This document shows, one piece after another, positions 44,148-54,400 of a DNA stretch of 64,000 nt (positions are counted from its first letter, which is position 1; each line of letters begins with the position of its first letter). Under the pieces are notes generated by a model that was not told the origin of the DNA, did no database searches, and saw nothing but the letters and a program-made list of their open reading frames with translations. Source of the stretch: Leptidea sinapis (Eukaryota; Arthropoda; Insecta; Lepidoptera; Pieridae); the NCBI RefSeq assembly GCF_905404315.1, contig NC_066301.1, forward strand, positions 1,240,001 to 1,304,000. The letters run 5' to 3'. The position numbers and the translations under genes are program-made.

Positions 44148-44800
44148 GCTGTAGATCTTAAATTTATATTTCTTTCATACATAATATTATTACGGTATTA
44201 TATTTAAAAAAGTATAAGTCTATGTTATAGAATAAACATATCAAAACTCTCACGTGTGTTCGTTGCTGTCTGTGTAATTAAATCTAAAACTAATGAAAAA
44301 GTGCGGTTGTGTTTGCAATTTTGGTTTCTATACAGAACTTAAATACTTGCAAGTGTAGTGTATATCTAACGATTTCTAAACGAAAATAAATTACAAATCA
44401 GTGTAAAATAATACTCTAAGTTTTGTACCTACCTTCAATACAGTGTTGGACGTGAATATAGATTCAATTTAATTGAAATCTTTGTGGTGTATGTTATATG
44501 TGAACTTAATTGTGGCCTGTGTGAATCTCGTTCCATGTCGGGGTAAATAGTATCAACAATAATAATTATAATACCTATCTCAACATCTAAAATAATAATA
44601 GATATTTCAACGTAACATATATTGACTGTGTAGCGCTGTAAAGAAGTGTGTGACTGGACCTATAACAGTGTAGGTTCGATCCAGCCCTGAATTTAGTATT
44701 ATTAATTTTTTTTTTTATCAAAAGCTTTTTTATTTTATTTTTTTAATATTTAAATTATTACAACTTTTTCTTATAAAACTTTAAAATTTCCAATTATAAA
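44148..44800. other. No gene recognised; possible tRNA-like relic
   Basis: AT-rich leader upstream of the LINE-C copy. GGTTCGATCC at 44673-44682 is a good B-box match and TAGCGCTGTA at 44631 a weak A-box, 42 bases apart; this may be a decayed tRNA-derived SINE head. A run of T follows at 44706-44716. Confidence 0.35.
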
Positions 44801-46825
44801 TGTGGAGGTTGTGGCAAATTCTTAACACAATCGGAAGCAGTAACATGTAAAGTCACGTATCACCGAGAATGTTTGCGTATGAGCCGTGGACAAAAAATTC
44901 CTCATGATTGGGTATGCCCAGGGCACACTTCTGAATTGCCGCGGAAAGATAACACAAACACACCCCTCAAAGGTCTGGAATCTACCTCAACTTCCGAAGA
45001 TTTTGAGAAGTCCTGGGACAAATTCCGGCGCGAAATAATGGTTGCGGTTACGAAGCAAATTGCTACGTCAATAAAATCCGAACTAGCTGACTTTAAGGGT
45101 GAGCTGAACTCATTGAAGGAATCCATTCAATTTATCAGTAATGAATTTGACCTAATCAAGAAAGAATTAATGGAAAATAAAGAGCAGAGCAATAAATTAA
45201 GAAATGAAAATGATAAATTAAATAATGCTGTTAAGGAACTTCAAAATAGAATAGTTAACATTGAGCAGTATTCCCGGCAAGATAATGTGGAAATAAATGG
45301 AATTCCGCAACACAAATCGGAAAATCTTGTTAACACGATTGTACAACTAGGGAAAGTTGTGTCTTCATCTTTCCAAGAACAAGACATTCTATCGGTGTCA
45401 CGAATAAGAAAGATGGACCCTAAAACTGACCGACCCCGATCTATCGTTGTTAAACTGGCAAGCATTAGAAAACGTGACGAACTTATGTCCTCTACTATAA
45501 AATATAATAAATTAAACGCAGACAATAAACTAACCTCTCATCATATCGGACACGGTGGTGCAAAAAGTCCAATACATTACTCTTGTAATGATTTGCATCA
45601 GTTTAATGGTGTGGTAAATAGTCGCAATAATATTCTAGACTTAATAATTAGCAACATAGTTAATATTAATGTAATGCAAGCAACTTTTAGTATAAGTAAA
45701 ACAGATTCCTACCATCCAAGTCTGGAAATTTCCCTAAACTTTGCAAATAACACGAATTATCTTAAACACAAAATAAATATAAGACACAATTTTTATAAGG
45801 CAGACTACGTTGAAATAAATAGGAAATTGAAACAAATTAATTGGCATGATGTGTTTGACTCTGACGATGATGTGAATTGCATGGTAGCTGGATTTTATGA
45901 TAAGGGTAATGAAGTAATAGAGGAATGTGTTCGGAAATATTTTAACAATAATAAATCAAAATTTCCTCCATGGATGTCGAAGTCCTTGATTAAGCGCCTC
46001 CGAGAGAAACATAAAATTCGTAGAAAATATCAAAAATATAAAAACCCACGTGATTTCTTAGAATATCAAACAATTAGATCTCAATGCCAAAAACTGTACC
46101 AAAAATGTTTTGAAGAGTACAGAACAAAAATAGAAACCAATATATGTAAAAACCCAAATTCATTTTGGAATTACATAAAACACAAACGTAAAATGAACTC
46201 GACAATACCATCCAATATGATTCTAGCGGATTCATCTGCATCAGGGGGTGAGGAAATTGCAAACCTTTTTACAACTCATTTTAAATCTGTTTTTTCTGAA
46301 CCTGCTCTTAAATATACGCTTGATTATATACCATCTTGCAGCAACACCTTAAGCAATTTACATTTCTATGAAACAGTCATACTTAAGGCAATAAGAAGTC
46401 TTGACTCTACTAAAGGATCCGGTCCAGATAAACTACCACCACTATTTATTAAACGTTGCGCTACATCGTTGACACTCCCATTATTGATGATTTTCAACAA
46501 ATCTTTATCCAAAGGGGTTTTCCCGGAACAATGGAAGATTGCACGAATTATCCCAATATACAAAAAAGGTTCGAGGAATGATATCATTAATTATCGACCA
46601 ATTGTTATTCAAAGCTGTTGCTCCAAATTATTCGAAAAGCTTGTTGTTCCGCATCTTACTAGACAGGTTAGTCAATCTATTACATCGGATCAACATGGCT
46701 TCACAATCAATTTTCAATTCATACCAATATGGTACAATTTATATCTGATCTTTCCAGGCATGTGGACCACGGTGAACAAATCGACGTTATATATACATAT
46801 TTTTCTAACGCGTTTGATAAAGTGA
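44801..46825 (+). pseudogene. LINE-C ORF1 fused in frame to ORF2 (endonuclease deleted)
   Basis: Coding similarity starts at 44801 with a PHD-type zinc motif ('CGGCGKF', 'TYHREC', 'WVCPGH'), upstream of the first ATG at 44873. A coiled coil (about 45100-45250, heptad-like 'LRNENDKLNNAVKEL') and 'IEQYSRQDNVEINGIP', the start of an L1/CR1-type RNA-binding domain, follow. After 'HHIGHGGAKSPIH' (about 45560) the frame passes directly into 'NDLHQFNGVVNSRNNILDLIIS', the last part of an AP-endonuclease. The linker and RT N-terminus follow ('SLDSTKGSGPDKLPPLFIK', 'QWKIARIIPIYKKG', 'NYRPIVIQS'). The catalytic endonuclease blocks are gone. A shift near 46710 ends the frame before RT motif A. Confidence 0.85.
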
Positions 46826-47902
46826 ATCATCAAGTCCTAATAAAAAAAACTTGCCAGTTACGGATTACATGGAGCTCTTTTAAATTGGTTTGAATCATAT
46901 CTTAATTAGAGACCTCAAGTAGTTTCAGTAAATGGATATGACTCGAATACTATTATTGCTACGTCAGGTGTTCCACAAGGATCGCATCTTGGACCGATTT
47001 TATTCACTATATTTATTAATGACATAACTAATCATATCCATTACAGTCAAGCTTCCCTGTTTGCCGATGACCTAAAGATATATAGAGTAATTAGTAATAA
47101 TAGTGATTGTAATTTAATTCAGTCTGACCTTAATAACATACAGTTATGGTGTTATAATAATAATATGGTCTTAAACACAAAAAAATGTCATGTGATGAGG
47201 TTCACCAAGAAAACCATTCCTAATGTATACATTTATTACATAAATAACTCTGAGCTCGAGGAGGTTTGAAACAAAGGACCTCGGAATTATCGTGGATTCA
47301 AAATTAAACTTTAAGGCACACATAGATTCTATAGTTTTAAAAGGTGCACAAATGCTGGCTTTTGTAAAGCGAAACACGAAAGACTTCAGACTAATCAATA
47401 CTAAAATCACTTTATATAATACTCTAGTTAAAAGTATTTTAGAATATGCTTGCATAGTCTGGAGCCCAAGCTATAGCATTCACTCGCAAAGACTGGAAAC
47501 CATACAAAGGAGATTTACTAAATATTTAGCATACAGTGCTCAGGGTATATCACACAGAAGCTCTTATAGTGACAGAAGTAAATTTTTTAAGTTAAACACC
47601 CTTTATGACCGACGTAAGAATTTAGGTTTGGTTTTCTTATACAAATTAATAAATGGTATTATTTAATGTCCTAAATTATTAGAAGCTGTTAAAATATACG
47701 TCCCTCACAACATGCCTCGTAAAGGTAATTCGTGTATTTTTGATATACCATGCTATCGAACAAACTTAGGCTCATTTTCACCAGTAGCATGACTGCTTAG
47801 GCAGTACAACGAAATAAATAAAGAAATAGTGAACATAGACATATTTTCCAATAGTCTACAAGAATTTAAACGTAATCTTCGGAAACTTAACAATAAATAA
47901 AA
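46720..47902 (+). pseudogene. LINE-C ORF2, RT core and C-terminus, broken
   Basis: RT motif A is damaged in another frame around 46790-46830 (a 'FSNAFDKVNHQ'-like stretch). Motif B 'SGVPQGSHLGPILFT' lies near 46965-47010, motif C 'LFADDLKIY' near 47060-47085. The thumb has 'NNNMVLNTKKCHVMRFTKK'. After a stop near 47267 the frame 47292-47666 gives 'LGIIVDSKLNFKAHIDSI', 'LEYACIVWSPSYSIHSQRLETIQRRF'. It continues past a TAA at 47664-47666 to 'FKRNLRKLNNK' and a final stop near 47900. Confidence 0.82.
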
Positions 47903-48226
47903 AACACTCGGTATTTATAGAAATAAATAAATAAATAAATATCTTTTTTCCTTTTATATGTAATTATTAAACTTATGTTACTTAAAGTCTATAATCAACT
48001 TTAAATTGTTATTAAATTTTATTTTAAATTATATTTGTAATTAGTTAATAGTTAGTAATAATAAGTATGTAATAATTAATAATAGTCACAGCAGCAACTG
48101 TAAATGTTGTGTACATCTATTATTGGTACTCGCATCAGTAATGTTATTTCCTAGATAGTGTTATATGTAATTGTTATATGTGTGTATTGTTGATGTACCT
48201 TTTAATAAATAAATAAATAAATAAGA

Positions 48227-48744
48227 ATCACAAAGTTTTAGAATAAATACAGCTTTAAAATAGTACTTCCATCAGAATAATTATATTTGCAAAAGTTCGT
48301 ATAAAAGGTTAAAATTTTGGCAATTATCATAATCAGTAGTTTAAGTATATAATATGTTGTGAACAGGAAGTTGGTTCTATTCCTTGCTATAACGACCAAC
48401 GTTCCAAAGTTCATCTAACTCCCACGTGTGCTCTAAAGGTACAACTTACGTACTCACTTATAATTACAACTTGCAACTTTGAACAAGCTAGTTACATCAG
48501 TGTGACGTCAAATTGTACTCTGATACTTCTTATTTAAATTATAACATTTACACAAATTACTTATTCACAACACTCTTGCAGTGCAGCTTCGAAATTTCTT
48601 TAATGATTTTGGTTACTCTTTTATTATATTATATTGCTAATTAAAATGATGCTATTACAAATATTATAAAGTTAATATTTTTTTATGTCTATAGATATAA
48701 TATATTAATATACGGACGACCGAGCCTTGCTCGGATTTTTAAGA
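48227..48744. other. No gene recognised
   Basis: AT-rich spacer between LINE-C and the tRNA-like element; nothing recognised. Confidence 0.5.
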
Positions 48745-48821
48745 ATAAAAGAATCTGGATCGAACCGGGGCCTTCTGACTTCCGGATCACTCAATGTCCG
48801 TGTCATCTGAGCTATTATAGT
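48715..48821 (-). repeat. tRNA-derived SINE-like head
   Basis: On the minus strand TAGCTCAGATGA (48803-48814) matches the pol III A-box and GGTTCGATCC (48757-48766) the B-box, 48 bases apart as in a tRNA. T-stem pairing is partly lost and there is no matching acceptor stem, so it is a tRNA-derived repeat and not a functional tRNA. The 3' part has 'ccgagcaaggctcggtcgtccgt', a phrase frequent in lepidopteran repeats. Confidence 0.6.
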
Positions 48822-48861
48822 CGTCGTGGTATATATATATATATATATACCACGACGACTA
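48818..48861. repeat. Perfect 44-bp palindrome with (TA)n core
   Basis: TAGTCGTCGTGG(TA)nCCACGACGACTA is exactly self-complementary about 48839/48840. The arms include the 5' flank of the tRNA-like repeat. Confidence 0.95.
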
Positions 48862-48892
48862 AACAACATCGGATGACTTCTTCTGGCCCACC

Positions 48893-48936
<44 letters not shown>

Positions 48937-48949
48937 TCCGATGTTGTTT
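48861..48949. repeat. Inverted transposon end around a (TA)n tract
   Basis: AAACAACATCGGATGA (48861-48876) is the exact reverse complement of 48934-48949. Between them lie 'cttcttctggcccaccctg' and a TA run at about 48895-48933. The left arm plus 'cttcttctggcccaccctgta' is what the 3' terminus of the adjacent minus-strand transposon should look like, but in the opposite orientation. Confidence 0.8.
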
Positions 48950-49827
48950 GGCTCTCTTTTCTTAATGAAAAACTTCGATTCTGTTTTTTGATTATGTTTA
49001 TTTGGTCAAGTCGAGAAGATGATATCGGCCAAATGGACGCCGTCACAATTGATTGCCCTACGGGCTCGTTTCATGGCATTTTTCATCACTTCAGCAATAA
49101 CTTTGGGCTACAGATTGTCGCACTCGTGTCGAATGTTGTCCTTGAGGGCTTCCAGAGTCTCGGGCTTGTTCACGTAAACACGGGATTTCAAAAAACCCTA
49201 CAAAAAAAGTCTGAAACGGTTAAATCGGGCGATCTTGCGGGAAAGCGCAAATCGCCAAAACGAGACATGATGCGACCCGGGAACGGAATATCGGTTGTGG
49301 CTCGTGCAGTGTGTGCCGTTGCTCCGTCCTGTTGGAACTACATGTCCTGCAGTCCTAATTCGTCAAATTGCGGCAGAAAAAACTCGGACAACATGGCCCT
49401 ATAGCGCGCAGCGTCCACTGTTGTCGTTTGGTTGTCGATGTTTCCGGCGACAGCTTGACATCCTCGGCAACAGCGGCGATATTCTCAGCAGAACGGGTGC
49501 TCCGGGGCCGCCCACTCTTGGCATCGTCTCGTGTGGTATACTCTTCAAGGTTGGTGGCCAAACGGCGCAGTGTTTGCGCAGTCAGTGTCAGATAGCCGAG
49601 GAATCGGGGACGGAATTCGCGCTGCGCCAACAACACAGACGAATTGTTACGCAAAAATAGACACATTTATTCCGCGTTCTTGGGGAATGTATCGCTCCAT
49701 GGCTTATTCACTTGTATTCTGCATCTGTCTAGTCCATAAATGTCAAAACACACTTGACATTGGCGGCCATTTGCAAAAATGAGAGCATCTTCCAGTAGGG
49801 TGATTTCTTTTGGCCCAACTTGGATAT
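48934..49827 (-). mobile_element. Tc1/mariner-superfamily (DDE_3-type) transposon relic
   Basis: Minus strand. The 5' terminus, reversed from 49827, has GTTGGGCCAAAAGAAATCACCC; it matches the reversed inverted-end copy at 48861-48898 (GTGGGCCAGAAGAAGTCATCC), so the terminal repeats are about 25-28 bp. The TATA at the right end fits a TA target. Transposase fragments lie inside with deletions. Confidence 0.7.
48995..49720 (-). pseudogene. DDE_3-type transposase pseudogene
   Basis: N-terminal part (about 49400-49670) includes 'SGRPRSTRSAENIAAVAE', the linker after the helix-turn-helix. The frame then jumps, by deletion, to 'DAARYRAMLSEFFLPQFDEL' and 'FQQDGATAHTARA' (49305-49340), the motif around the second catalytic Asp. 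A stop (TAG) precedes it. Downstream come 'RSPDLTVSDFF' (third acidic residue region), 'NKPETLEALKDNIR' and 'AEVMKNAMKRARRAI'. The segment with the first catalytic Asp is missing. Stops and shifts are frequent. Confidence 0.72.
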
Positions 49828-49924
49828 ATAATGGTGAAATTTACCTTTGTATTCTTATGTTATTGTAGCTGTTTCTCATTTAAACACGGATAAAACTACA
49901 TTATTTTTTTAATTTGAAACCTTC

Positions 49925-50692
49925 TTCTTCTCCTTAGTCGGACACTCTTGTCAGAGTGGTCGTGGTTGCGTTGACGAGGTACACGGTGGGGTGTTCGGTA
50001 TGTCGATATCTTTTGAGGGTAGATCTCCTGGCGATGTGCTTTAATTTCTGACGATTAGAGGCGTTGCCAGTACACTGGACCATGGTGGACTTAGTAGCCT
50101 TTGTGATGGCGTCTATCTAGCGGGTTGGCGATCGATCGCGTGCTCTCTTGCCTTCCACCTGGCCCTAAAACTACCAGTCTCTCCATCGAGTTATCATTTC
50201 TAGAGACGTGACCAAAGCACTTCAGTATTCTTAGTTTCACAATTGACGATAGTCTGTTTTTAATACGAAGCTCTTTGAGGATGGATACATTGGTGCGAAA
50301 TGCCGTCCACGGGATCTTTTGGAGACGTCTCCAGCACCACCACATCTCTAATGCATCGATTTAAGAACGATCTTGCAGTCTGAGAGACCATGTTTCGGCT
50401 CCACAGAGAAGGATTGGAAACACATTTCACACACAGGCATTTCATCAATCTGACTTTAGTCTTCTTGTGTCCTCCTGCCCCTACAAATCTTTCCCAGTCG
50501 TTCCACTGCAGACCTGGCGATGGCGCACCGTCGTCTGATCTCGTCGTCACATCTTCCAGTACATGAAATAGTAGAACCAAGGTAAATATAGTTCTGTACC
50601 ACTTCTCAGTTAGCTATATAGTGTACGTTGGTTCCAATTTGTTCGGCCCGGTCTACTATCATCATCTTCGTCTTGTCTCGGTTAATAATAGG
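49925..50692 (-). pseudogene. RTE-like LINE, C-terminal relic
   Basis: Minus strand, several frames. 'INRDKTKMMIVDRAEQIG' (50590-50690) is an RT thumb block. Then 'AIARSAVERLGKIC'-like and 'MKCLCV' pieces, 'MWWCWRRLQKIPWTAFRTNVSIL' (about 50270-50345) and 'KLRILKCFGHVSRND' follow. This is the typical C-terminus of RTE/BovB-related EN-RT proteins ('MWCWRRML.I.WT...TN..IL.EL', 'FGHV.R'). The 5' part is cut off by an AACCGACTTC-family sequence at 50693. Confidence 0.7.
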
Positions 50693-50895
50693 TTTTTTAA
50701 CCGACTTCAAAAAGGAGGAGGTTTTCAAATCGATCGGTATTATTTTTATGCATGTACACCGATTACTCTGAGATTTATGATCCGATTCACGTAATTCTTC
50801 TTCAGTTCGATGCGGAACAGATTCCATTTGGTTAACTGACACTAAAAAGTAAAAAATAAAAAAACTACGTTTAGAAACCGACTTCAAAAACTGAA
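50693..50895. mobile_element. AACCGACTTC-family fragment
   Basis: 'ttttttaaccgacttcaaaaaggaggaggttttcaaatcgatcgg' opens the piece and a second 'aaaccgacttcaaaaactg' lies at 50875-50893. It abuts the RTE-like relic and probably inserted into it. Confidence 0.65.
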
Positions 50896-52219
50896 ACATT
50901 GACTTAAAACCTATCAATATGTAGCATATAATATAAATAATATGTGTTATTAATATTAATGATAAAGGTTTGCACAAGAGGTCTATTAAATTTAATTTCT
51001 AGTTATTTGATACTTTTCAGTTTTTGAACTTGGTTTTTTTAAACGTAGTTTTTTTTGTTACACCGAAATGCTTAACTGCAAACTGGAGTTTTCAGCGGCA
51101 ACTCATGTTAAGAACTACGGCATCGTTGAGAATCGGAGTTGTATGGTTTCGGGCAGATATGTCACAGCAGTAGCTTGCACACGCGTTTTGTACACGTTGT
51201 ATTACCTTCCCAGAGCGAGCTAATAATCGACCCCCATACACCTTGTCTCCGAAATTCAGATTCGATAAGATATGTGAACCGCATAGTCTAAGACATAAGT
51301 GCGTACTAATGTAATTTCTTATACGATGAAGTGTTTTAAGTCGATAGTAACGCCGACGTGATAGTAAAGAGCGCAGAATTTTTTAATTTTTTCCAAATTT
51401 TACTCAATTTGTTATTTTGCTATTTTATATTACATCTAGACCTTATTTCCAAGAAAGTAGAATAATTCTAACAGTGTAATATATAGTTTTTGTTGATATA
51501 AGTTCTAATTGCAATTCATTGACGCTCCATTTAAATTTAATAAGGAATTTGAAGCGTCGTTTCCTTTTGTCTGTTTTATATTATTTATTTATTTTAAAAT
51601 AAGTTTTCTTTTCATGTCCAGAAATAGAGCATCCTTTTCTACATTATACGGCTAAACAACCAACATTGAATATGCCATAGACATTGTTACAAAATGACTG
51701 TTTTGTCTTGCTACAACAAAAGGTGCTCTGGTTTCAAAGATCCATTAATGAGATGTTAGATATTCATTTCCTGATATTTTTTAATATTTAAAGATTGTTT
51801 CTCATTTTCTTAAAATATAATACCAAGTGTATTGGACCGAGTAAAATCTGTCTGAAAATAGTGCACAATACAACCTGTGGAATTTCATTTCTTTTTCTTT
51901 TTGTTATTGAGCTGCGTCGTTTGTATAAATTTCCTTTTAAATAGTTAAATCATATAAATGGAGATAATGTAATTTTTATACTTTTGGGTTAGATAAAAAA
52001 CCTAATATTATGAATTTGTTGCAGTGTGACATCTTAGTGTTTTACCATTTAGTTGAAATAACAAGCTTTAGAAGCAATGTATCACTTTGTATTATTATTT
52101 CTTCCTCGTATCTAACATTTACGTTTTGTATGGTCGGAACATTATGTCGATCTTTTTATTTATAATTATTTATAATCTATAAAAAGTAAAATTAATGTTA
52201 TACAATTCTCTAGCTCAAT
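50896..52219. other. No gene recognised
   Basis: AT-rich; includes the dispersed repeat at 51650-51755. Confidence 0.45.
51650..51755. repeat. Dispersed repeat, copy 2
   Basis: 'acaaccaacattgaatatgcc...acattgttacaaaatgac...cttgctacaacaaaaggtgctc' pairs with 26110-26215. Confidence 0.65.
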
Positions 52220-52592
52220 CTTATATCCAGTATGGTTTGAGTAGTTAAAGACGTACTCCTATTTGAATGAAATATTTAAGCAATTGCAGAAAAGATTATT
52301 AAAACTTTTGCCTGATAAAATACTTACCTAGTTCCTCGCCTAATTAATGAATTACCCACTGATGTACGGGACTGTACCTATAAATCCTCGTAATGTTAAG
52401 AAAAATTTAAATCATACTTTTTAAGTCACTTAAAATATATAAAGACAATATATTTAACTGGCACTAATGATATGTAGTTAACTTACCTAGATTTAACTCT
52501 TTGTTAGCATATATTACAAACCCGTGTGGTTTTCTGATGCTACCTATTAATGCAAAATATTTTCTTTTGTAAACTTTTCTGTAAATAAATAA
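52220..52592 (+). mobile_element. LINE 3' relic with AAAT tail
   Basis: Near 52330 a frame reads 'VPRLINELPTDVRDC', then 'EKFKSYFLSHLKYIK', a usual end of CR1/Jockey-type ORF2, broken by stops between the two pieces. The stretch ends in (AAAT)n at 52582-52598. Too short to assign to a family. Confidence 0.5.
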
Positions 52593-52636
52593 ATAAAAAT
52601 GTTACTCGTTGTTACATTTTTATTTATTTATTACAG
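52580..52636. repeat. Near-perfect inverted repeat at a LINE tail
   Basis: CTGTAAATAAATAAATAAAAATGT and its reverse complement (one base shorter) flank about 10 bases, 'tactcgttgtt'. The palindrome contains the LINE tail itself. Confidence 0.8.
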
Positions 52637-52939
52637 AGTTATTATTTTAATGTAATCAAAACTTTTATTAATATAATATACTAATTTTTAGCGTCGATCA
52701 ATTACATACCATTGTGCTTGCCGAAACACTGTTTTTATTTCAAATTTATTACCAGATTCAATAAAAAAAAACCTTTCAAATAGTCAATTTGAACCAAGCA
52801 TCTGCCGTGGCGACTGCTTGTCCATTACACTGGATATATTTTATATTACTTCTTTACATCTTTTTCTTTTTCTAAAGCTGTAGTGTACAATAACTATGTT
52901 TTTAATATACATAAGAGTTGAGGCAACCGCTCATGGATA
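52637..52939. other. No gene recognised
   Basis: AT-rich spacer. Confidence 0.5.
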
Positions 52940-52954
52940 TACTACCGCAACACT

Positions 52955-53098
52955 ACGGTCAAAAGAGATGCTTGAAGGTTCTTAAGTCGTATCGGTTCGG
53001 AAAAACAGCAGCCGTTAATTGATTTCAAAAAGTAGTTGTACGAGGCAGAAAATTCTTGGTATCAACACGAACAAATTCTTGGAGTACTCCATGTAATA
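52955..53098 (-). mobile_element. LINE-B2 3' fragment
   Basis: 'cttgaaggttcttaagtcgtatcggttcgg' and 'gttaattgatttcaaaaagtagttgtacgaggca' match 31745-31825 of the LINE-B2 copy. It abuts, and supplies the last codons of, the RTE-like frame next to it. Confidence 0.7.
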
Positions 53099-53741
53099 TG
53101 CGGTAGGCGGCCTGTTTCACAATGCGACGCCACTCTTCGCGAACTGCCGCTCTTCTCGTGCATTCAGGCAGAGTACCATCGACAGCTTGCCTCACTTGGT
53201 CCGTCCACCTCATCGGGGACCTGCCTCTTGGTCTAGTGCCCTCGACTTTACCCTGCACTATTAAGCGTTCTATGGAGTCGCTTCCACGTCGCGATACATG
53301 CCCGAAGAAAGTGAGAATGCGAGCTTGTACGGTAGTGGACAGTCTCTGTTTGATGCCGAGCTCCCGAAGAATAGACTCATTGGTTCGGAATTCGGTCCAC
53401 GATATACCGAGCATTCTTCTCCAGCACCACATCTCAAGAGCATTGAACTTTTTCTTCTCACTTTCTCGTAGGGTCCATGTCTCAGCAGCGTAGAGGAATA
53501 TGGGGAGTATGAGAGCCCTTACAAGTCGTATTTTTGTGGTTTTAGTGATATTGCTATTTAAGACTAGATGTTTTAAATATCCTAATAATAACATTACGTC
53601 GTTATGGTCAGGTAATTGTCGTAGTCGAATATGATGATCAATGGAACTCAAACAATGTGGCAGAATTTTTAACTGTCTGTAATCAAATTTCAAAGCGCTT
53701 ACGTACGTTGCTGCATTGAAAAATTTAGTATATCTACACAT
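53099..53741 (-). pseudogene. RTE-like LINE, C-terminal domain fragment
   Basis: An open frame of 238 codons (53025-53741). It has 'RALILPIFLYAAETWTLRES', 'ALEMWCWRRMLGISWTEFRTNESIL', 'ILTFFGHVSRRGSDSIERLI', 'RPRGRSPMRWTDQVRQ' and 'TRRAAVREEWRRIV', the classic order of RTE-clade C-termini. The RT itself is absent. Upstream codons (about 53540-53741) show no RT motifs and are probably unrelated sequence. The last codons run through the LINE-B2 piece, so the frame is a chimera. Compare the older copy at 49925-50692. Confidence 0.78.
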
Positions 53742-54115
53742 ATTTAGACAAATTGTTAGTGAACTTCAAATTTACTATTCCAAAACAATAGATATAATAT
53801 GCACTAAAAGGAATAAAAAGAATTGCGTATTTTTATACAATCTAATTCTAGTTACGATTATTGTAATTTTTGAACTCGGTGTCACCCAAGACTGGTTTCT
53901 AACTACATACATAGATAGTTAAAGGTGAGATGAGCGTCGTGAGGAGGCGAGAAGCGAGAGCGTGTCGCGGCAGAAGGACACCGATTCCAAAATAACAATA
54001 GTCGTAACTAGAATTAGATTAATTAATTAGATTGTATAAAAATACGCAATTATTTTATACTTTTTAGTGCATATTAAATCTATTGTTTTGAAATTGTGTT
54101 TTTGAAGTCGATTGT
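53690..54115. mobile_element. AACCGACTTC-family copy with long inverted arms
   Basis: 'ctattccaaaacaatagatataatatgcactaaa...ctagttacgattattgtaattttt' (about 53775-53872) is repeated in inverted order at about 53985-54095, as in 575-885. Reversed 53690-53740 also matches about 975-1025 ('agatatactaaatttttcaat', 'cgtaagcgctt'), so more than the inverted core is shared. Confidence 0.7.
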
Positions 54116-54194
54116 TTTTTTTTTGTTAATTTTTTATGTATTTTGTATCATAGTTCCCCAAAGAAGCAGCTTCTTTATAGCATACACCAACACT

Positions 54195-54400
54195 AGCCAT
54201 TCGGCGTGGTGGGCGTTGAAATCGCCAAGAACCACGATCTCTGCGGTGGGGATCTGCTCCAACACGGAATTTGTAACCCTCTAGAAGAAGGAGCCGATCA
54301 ATTTCTGCGTTACCGCTATGGGACTTCTACAGGCATTCATAGATTCGTGGATGATCGTCGCAGTCAACACGCAGCCAGGTGATGAATAGGTCTCCCTGAA
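54195..54400 (-). mobile_element. LINE-B-like endonuclease fragment
   Basis: 'gccattcggcgtggtgggcgttgaaatcgccaagaaccacgatctc' and 'ttctgcgttaccgctatgggac' align with 57903-58050 of the full copy, the region encoding 'VLGDFNGHNAEW'. Divergent; only this patch of the endonuclease remains. Confidence 0.75.

Larger units (their letters stand above)
44801..48226 (+). mobile_element. LINE-C: Jockey/CR1-like element with ORF1-ORF2 deletion fusion
   Basis: Order: PHD-like ORF1 start, coiled coil, RNA-binding segment, then an abrupt join to the end of the endonuclease region and the RT, C-terminal domain (stop near 47900) and a 3' UTR that ends in (AATA)n at 48207-48226. An internal AATA run also lies at 47918-47940. 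The endonuclease core is missing and ORF2 is shifted after 46700, so the copy is dead. Confidence 0.85.

Noticed and set aside
53116..53493. Plus-strand frame opposite the RTE C-terminus
   Set aside because: Shadow of the minus-strand RTE coding sequence.
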